Source: Firmicutes bacterium UBA994 (GTDB lineage: Bacteria; Bacillota; UBA994). Taken from it: DNA of 8,915 nt. The stretch lies in the NCBI GenBank assembly GCA_002292025.1, contig DBBC01000104.1:1-8915 (forward strand), given 5' to 3'. The notes below the pieces were generated by a model that saw only the letters and a list, made by a program, of their open reading frames with translations, had not been told where the DNA came from and did no database searches. Position numbers and translations under genes: made by a program. Shown here in pieces: positions 6,729 to 8,915 of this stretch; within the stretch, counting starts at the first letter, position 1; every line of letters begins with the position of its first letter.

Positions 6729-7723
6729 TTAATGTCGGATTGTATTTTTCTTTGCTCATTAATTTTCTGAATAGCGTCCTCAGCCAGTAGATTACAGATA
6801 ATACTGGAAGGATTGTCAAGCATTTTCAAGCAAGGATACGCATCGCCGGCAGGACTTATGGTCAACGAAGTAATCCCCGCTCCGCAGTGCGTTATCGGAA
6901 AGCCTACTTTATCGAACATCATTTGTTCTGACATCTTTACACAATTAAAAATATCAACAACGTTATACCCAATCCTTGTTAAATAGTCATACAGCCCAAT
7001 TAGGCTTTCTTTGTCCGGGCGCAGTTTATCGCCAACTTTTTTGACAACAAAAAACGCGTAGTCAATACCTTTTCCTTCACAAAAATCGACAAATTGCCGT
7101 GAAAAAGCTATATTCTCTGATGTCAAAGTGTTTACCAGCGAATATTTGACCCCGATGCTTTCTAGCTTGGTCACGGTTTTCATAACTTTTGTAAAATTTC
7201 CAATCCCGCTTGTGGGGGCATTCGTTTCTTCGCTGTAGCCGTCAAGGGAGATTTGTACTTCGATACTGTATTTCCTCATCAAGTCGCACAGTTCATCGTT
7301 GACTATAGTGCCATTGGTTAATATTGAAATATTTTCAATACCGTTAGTGATTAACTCATTAATAATGTCACTCAAATAAGGGTGACATAACGGTTCGCCG
7401 CCTGTTATGACAACACTTCCAACTTGCAACTCCAAAAACTTTTTGGCAATAATCTTGTTATTTTCTACAGAGATATAAGCATGACTATTCGGCGCATAGC
7501 AATAAGGGCACGATAAATTGCAACGATAGGTAATATTATAATAAATTTCTTGGAAAAAGTTTATCGACCATATATAGTCAACGTAATCATCATAGGAATG
7601 GAAAAGCCTATCATTGTCCGACAAGCTAGACATTGCGCCATCTTCTGTATCGCTTACCGCATAGGTTCTTGAAAACGAATCCATAGCAGCGTACTTTCCG
7701 TCAGTTCTCTTTCTTAGTATCAT
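6725..7723 (-). CDS. Radical SAM/SPASM peptide maturase, truncated by frameshift
   Basis: Cytoplasmic iron-sulfur enzyme expected to modify a ribosomal peptide by radical chemistry; 332 residues as it stands. The S-adenosylmethionine-binding cluster motif is C68-x3-C72-x2-C75 in CNLSCPYC. The GGEP motif is at 108-111, followed by ILTNGT (134-139) and VQISLDG (156-162), all typical of the radical SAM barrel. The SPASM domain begins with C280 (THCGAG) and C298 (AYPCLK), but the ORF stops at TAG 6725-6727 before the CxxC and CGGGC parts, which lie in another frame just downstream. The truncated product would lack most auxiliary-cluster ligands and is probably inactive. No clear peptide-recognition (RRE) domain fits in the 67 residues before C68. 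ATG 7723 has a strong GAGGGAGG five bases upstream; a longer TTG start at 7786 is rejected. The product and residue modified are unknown. Confidence 0.93.
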   Translation of the reverse strand: MILRKRTDGKYAAMDSFSRTYAVSDTEDGAMSSLSDNDRLFHSYDDYVDYIWSINFFQEIYYNITYRCNLSCPYCYAPNSHAYISVENNKIIAKKFLELQVGSVVITGGEPLCHPYLSDIINELITNGIENISILTNGTIVNDELCDLMRKYSIEVQISLDGYSEETNAPTSGIGNFTKVMKTVTKLESIGVKYSLVNTLTSENIAFSRQFVDFCEGKGIDYAFFVVKKVGDKLRPDKESLIGLYDYLTRIGYNVVDIFNCVKMSEQMMFDKVGFPITHCGAGITSLTISPAGDAYPCLKMLDNPSSIICNLLAEDAIQKINEQRKIQSDIN

Positions 7724-7728
7724 GGTAT

Positions 7729-7736
7729 CCTCCCTC
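7729..7736 (-). promoter_or_regulatory. Ribosome binding site of the radical SAM gene
   Basis: GAGGGAGG on the minus strand, five bases (ATACC) before ATG 7723. It fixes the start and excludes the upstream TTG at 7786. No confident -35/-10 pair was found upstream; CATTATAC at 7736-7744 resembles a -10 box but would leave almost no leader. Confidence 0.75.
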
Positions 7737-7774
7737 GTATAATGAGTTTGCGCGGGGGAGTTTTGATGTCCCCA

Positions 7775-7799
7775 CACGCTTGGCAAGCCAATCGGCGTG
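7775..7799. repeat. Imperfect hairpin in the leader before the radical SAM gene
   Basis: CACGC (7775-7779) pairs with GCGTG (7795-7799), and inside them TTGGC (7780-7784) pairs with GCCAA (7787-7791), leaving a three-base bulge. A second possible stem (GCG 7750-7752 and GGGG, with CCCC 7770-7773 and CGC 7777-7779) would compete for 7777-7779. The minus-strand RNA has no T run after either stem, so neither is a standard terminator. The element may be a leader structure of the radical SAM operon or part of the adjoining transposon remnant. Confidence 0.4.
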
Positions 7800-7920
7800 G
7801 CAATACCCGTGATAGAATTGACACAAGTCTATCGGGCAAAAGTTCTCGTTCCTCATGTCGAGCCAAAAGGCTGGTTCAACTTAAGCCTGTTCCCCATGCG
7901 CCGGAAGTTCGCTTCAAACC

Positions 7921-8259
7921 GCCGGCATCATCGCCGAGGTTGGCGACATCAAGCGTTTTGGCGGACAGGCCGCCGTCGCAAAATATGCATGGATTGCGTG
8001 GACACAACGTCAGTCCGGCATGTTTGAAGCTCAGCACACCCGCCTCATCAAATCCGGCAACCGCTTCCTGAAATACTACTTGATTGAAGCTGCCCATTCT
8101 CTTGTGCGTTGCGACACGGAGTATAAGCGCTTCTATGACCTTAAATTCAAAGAGGTCAACAAGTACCAGTACAAGTGCGTACTCGCTTTACCTGCCAGAA
8201 AATTGGTCAAGTTAGTCTTTCGACTGCTGGGGGACAACCGGCTCTATAGACCGGTGTAG
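7921..8259 (+). pseudogene. IS110-family transposase, C-terminal remnant
   Basis: The plus strand reads 112 residues from AGIIAEVGDIKRF through QSG, KSGNRFLKYYLIEAA, YDLKFKEVNKYQ and ARKLVKLVF to DNRLYRPV and TAG 8257-8259. This matches the C-terminal Transposase_20 domain of IS110 elements, which normally continues as GNRYLRYYLxEAA and ends in NRLYxP. The QSG motif, with the conserved serine of this domain, is kept. The N-terminal RuvC-like (DEDD) domain, roughly 280 residues, is missing; similarity stops abruptly at about 7921, and the frame has a stop at 7882-7884. It is therefore a dead fragment. It lies convergent with the radical SAM gene and marks past mobile-element activity at this border. 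Confidence 0.88.
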
Positions 8260-8500
8260 ATCACTATGCCGTTTTTGACGCTCTGTCTTTTAAAAATTGC
8301 GAGGGATCTGACATGTCACCGCCGGGCTTAGAAATTATGATGGCTTTAATGTTAATTATTGCAAACAAGTGGTGGGCAAGCAAACTAGCGCCCACCACTT
8401 GTCAACTCCAACACGCCCGTTCTTCGTCGACTCTTACTTCTTCTTCTTCTTTTTTCTGTCTTTCTTTTCCGCAGACATCCGAACGGTACGAACATAAAGG
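8260..8500. other. Intergenic remnant region
   Basis: No convincing gene is seen. It contains the downstream flank of the transposase fragment, a 10-base palindrome TGACATGTCA (8309-8318), a perfect 13-base inverted repeat (8365-8402), and a plus-strand pyrimidine run (about 8430-8470) rich in TTC. On the minus strand that run forms the end of an open frame reading GGDLYVRTVRMSAEKKDR followed by six lysines and TAA; the frame opens near 8528. A Lys-rich end preceded by non-repetitive sequence could be a real protein C-terminus, but I recognise no family. Confidence 0.4.
8365..8402. repeat. Perfect 13-bp inverted repeat with 12-base loop
   Basis: ACAAGTGGTGGGC (8365-8377) and GCCCACCACTTGT (8390-8402) are exact reverse complements, separated by 12 bases. 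Neither strand has a clear U-tract after the stem, so a canonical intrinsic terminator is not well supported. It could be a terminator variant, the end of a small mobile element, or a leftover inverted repeat of an insertion sequence. Confidence 0.75.
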
Positions 8501-8760
8501 TCACCCCCTTCCTGTGTTTGCAATCAAAGAATGCGCAAAACTGTGGCAGGTTACACCGTACGCCAACGTGGCTTCCACCTTAGCAAGGCCCCATTGACTA
8601 AACAACATCGGGTCGTTTGGGATGAGGCCTAGCGCATGTACGATGCGTCCACTTCCGCGAAAAGAACATCGGGGTTTCTCCGGTACTTAGCCACTGCGCG
8701 TAGTTCGACCCCAGCGGAGACTCGTACCACTTGAATGCTTTCGAGACTGTGTGCGCCCAT
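8501..8760 (-). pseudogene. Subtilisin-like (S8) serine protease, prodomain and mature N-terminus, frameshifted and truncated
   Basis: Frame A (8760-8629) reads IQVVRVSAGVE, then AKYRRNPDVLFAEVD, which resembles the inhibitor prodomain of secreted subtilases (VVRVPAG, RxNPDVxYAEPN). It stops at TAG 8629-8631. Frame B continues from about 8635 with LIPNDPMLFSQWGLAKVEA and a following LAYGVT, matching the usual PNDPxFSxQWGLxKIxAPxAW start of the mature enzyme, then diverges and stops at TGA 8501-8503. The catalytic Asp (about DTG), His and Ser blocks are all absent, so it cannot be active. Upstream of 8760 the frame is open to 8853 but not recognisable as a signal peptide. Subtilases can remove RiPP leaders (LanP), so a former link to the cluster is possible, but this may equally be unrelated debris. 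Confidence 0.6.
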
Positions 8761-8915
8761 GATGCATCCTTGCCTGTGCCATCCTATTGAGTTCCGCTTC
8801 ACATCAATAGAGGAGGAATTGGCCTCCACCTTGTCGAAGTGCTTGGAGCACAATTGCTGAGAGCTATTTTCTGGTGGGAGGCGGAGGAGGGGGGAGGCAG
8901 GGGTTGCTGTGAATG
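8761..8915. other. Right-edge region without a recognised gene
   Basis: Nothing beyond the subtilase fragment can be assigned. It contains an inverted pair CTATTGA (8783-8789) and TCAATAG (8804-8810), a purine-rich AGAGGAGG at 8809-8816 on the plus strand with no convincing start codon after it, and a G-rich stretch at 8873-8903 with runs of three, six and four G. The minus-strand reading of the G-rich stretch is Pro/Ser-rich. The region may belong to whatever gene the subtilase fragment came from. Confidence 0.35.

Noticed and set aside
6725..6733. Programmed -1 ribosomal frameshift in the radical SAM gene
   Set aside because: The only window that could be used (ATTAATTAG) contains no slippery heptamer, and a single-base loss in a T run explains it more simply.
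7724..7786. Longer radical SAM start (TTG at 7786)
   Set aside because: The added residues are encoded by the leader hairpin region and the ribosome binding site; ATG 7723 has an ideal GAGGGAGG.
7818..7850. TTGACA-like -35 box on the plus strand
   Set aside because: No suitable -10 element at 16-18 bases, and only a dead transposase fragment downstream.
7876..8097. 73-codon minus-strand ORF
   Set aside because: It is antisense to the IS110 transposase remnant, which has clear family similarity.

Overview
The window looks like an accessory island from a Gram-positive, probably clostridial (Firmicutes), chromosome. The grounds are strong GGGAGG/AGGGGG ribosome binding sites, GTG starts, ATGA/TGATG gene overlaps, and genes typical of Firmicutes natural-product islands. 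Base composition is mosaic. A hand count of 60-base samples gives 39/60 G+C in the ABC exporter (2281-2340) and 23/60 in the MFS gene (6001-6060), so the modules probably have different histories.

All likely biosynthetic genes lie on the minus strand and read right to left: a radical SAM/SPASM peptide maturase (7723 to about 6570, frameshifted), an MFS transporter (6535-5219), a lanthipeptide-synthetase kinase domain (5081-4050), a zinc-less LanC-like cyclase domain (4049-2964), a single-chain ABC exporter (2964-1429), and a second, separate ABC system made of an ATPase (1312-317) and an ABC-2 permease that runs off the left edge (320-1). Kinase and cyclase together resemble the last two thirds of a class III lanthipeptide synthetase (LanKC). 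In that scheme the kinase phosphorylates Ser/Thr of a precursor, a lyase domain eliminates the phosphate, and the cyclase domain helps form (methyl)lanthionine rings; the exporter would move the product out.

The main result is that this RiPP (ribosomally made, post-translationally modified peptide) locus carries several visible lesions. (1) The N-terminal lyase domain of the LanKC is gone. Recognisable LanKC sequence starts abruptly near 5102, at what looks like the last motif of that domain. (2) Kinase and cyclase are in the same reading frame and are separated by a single TGA codon (4050-4052). (3) The radical SAM gene is frameshifted at about 6728, in the middle of its SPASM domain; the missing Cys-rich end is intact in the -1 frame. 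(4) No convincing precursor peptide gene is visible. The island is therefore either decaying, carries assembly errors, or works with split proteins. Resequencing would decide.

The right end (7740-8915) is a graveyard of fragments: the C-terminal third of an IS110-family transposase on the plus strand (about 7921-8259), a perfect 13-bp inverted repeat (8365-8402), a Lys-rich tail ORF, and a frameshifted, truncated piece of a subtilisin-like (S8) protease prodomain and mature N-terminus on the minus strand (about 8501-8760). No tRNA, rRNA or CRISPR array was seen.
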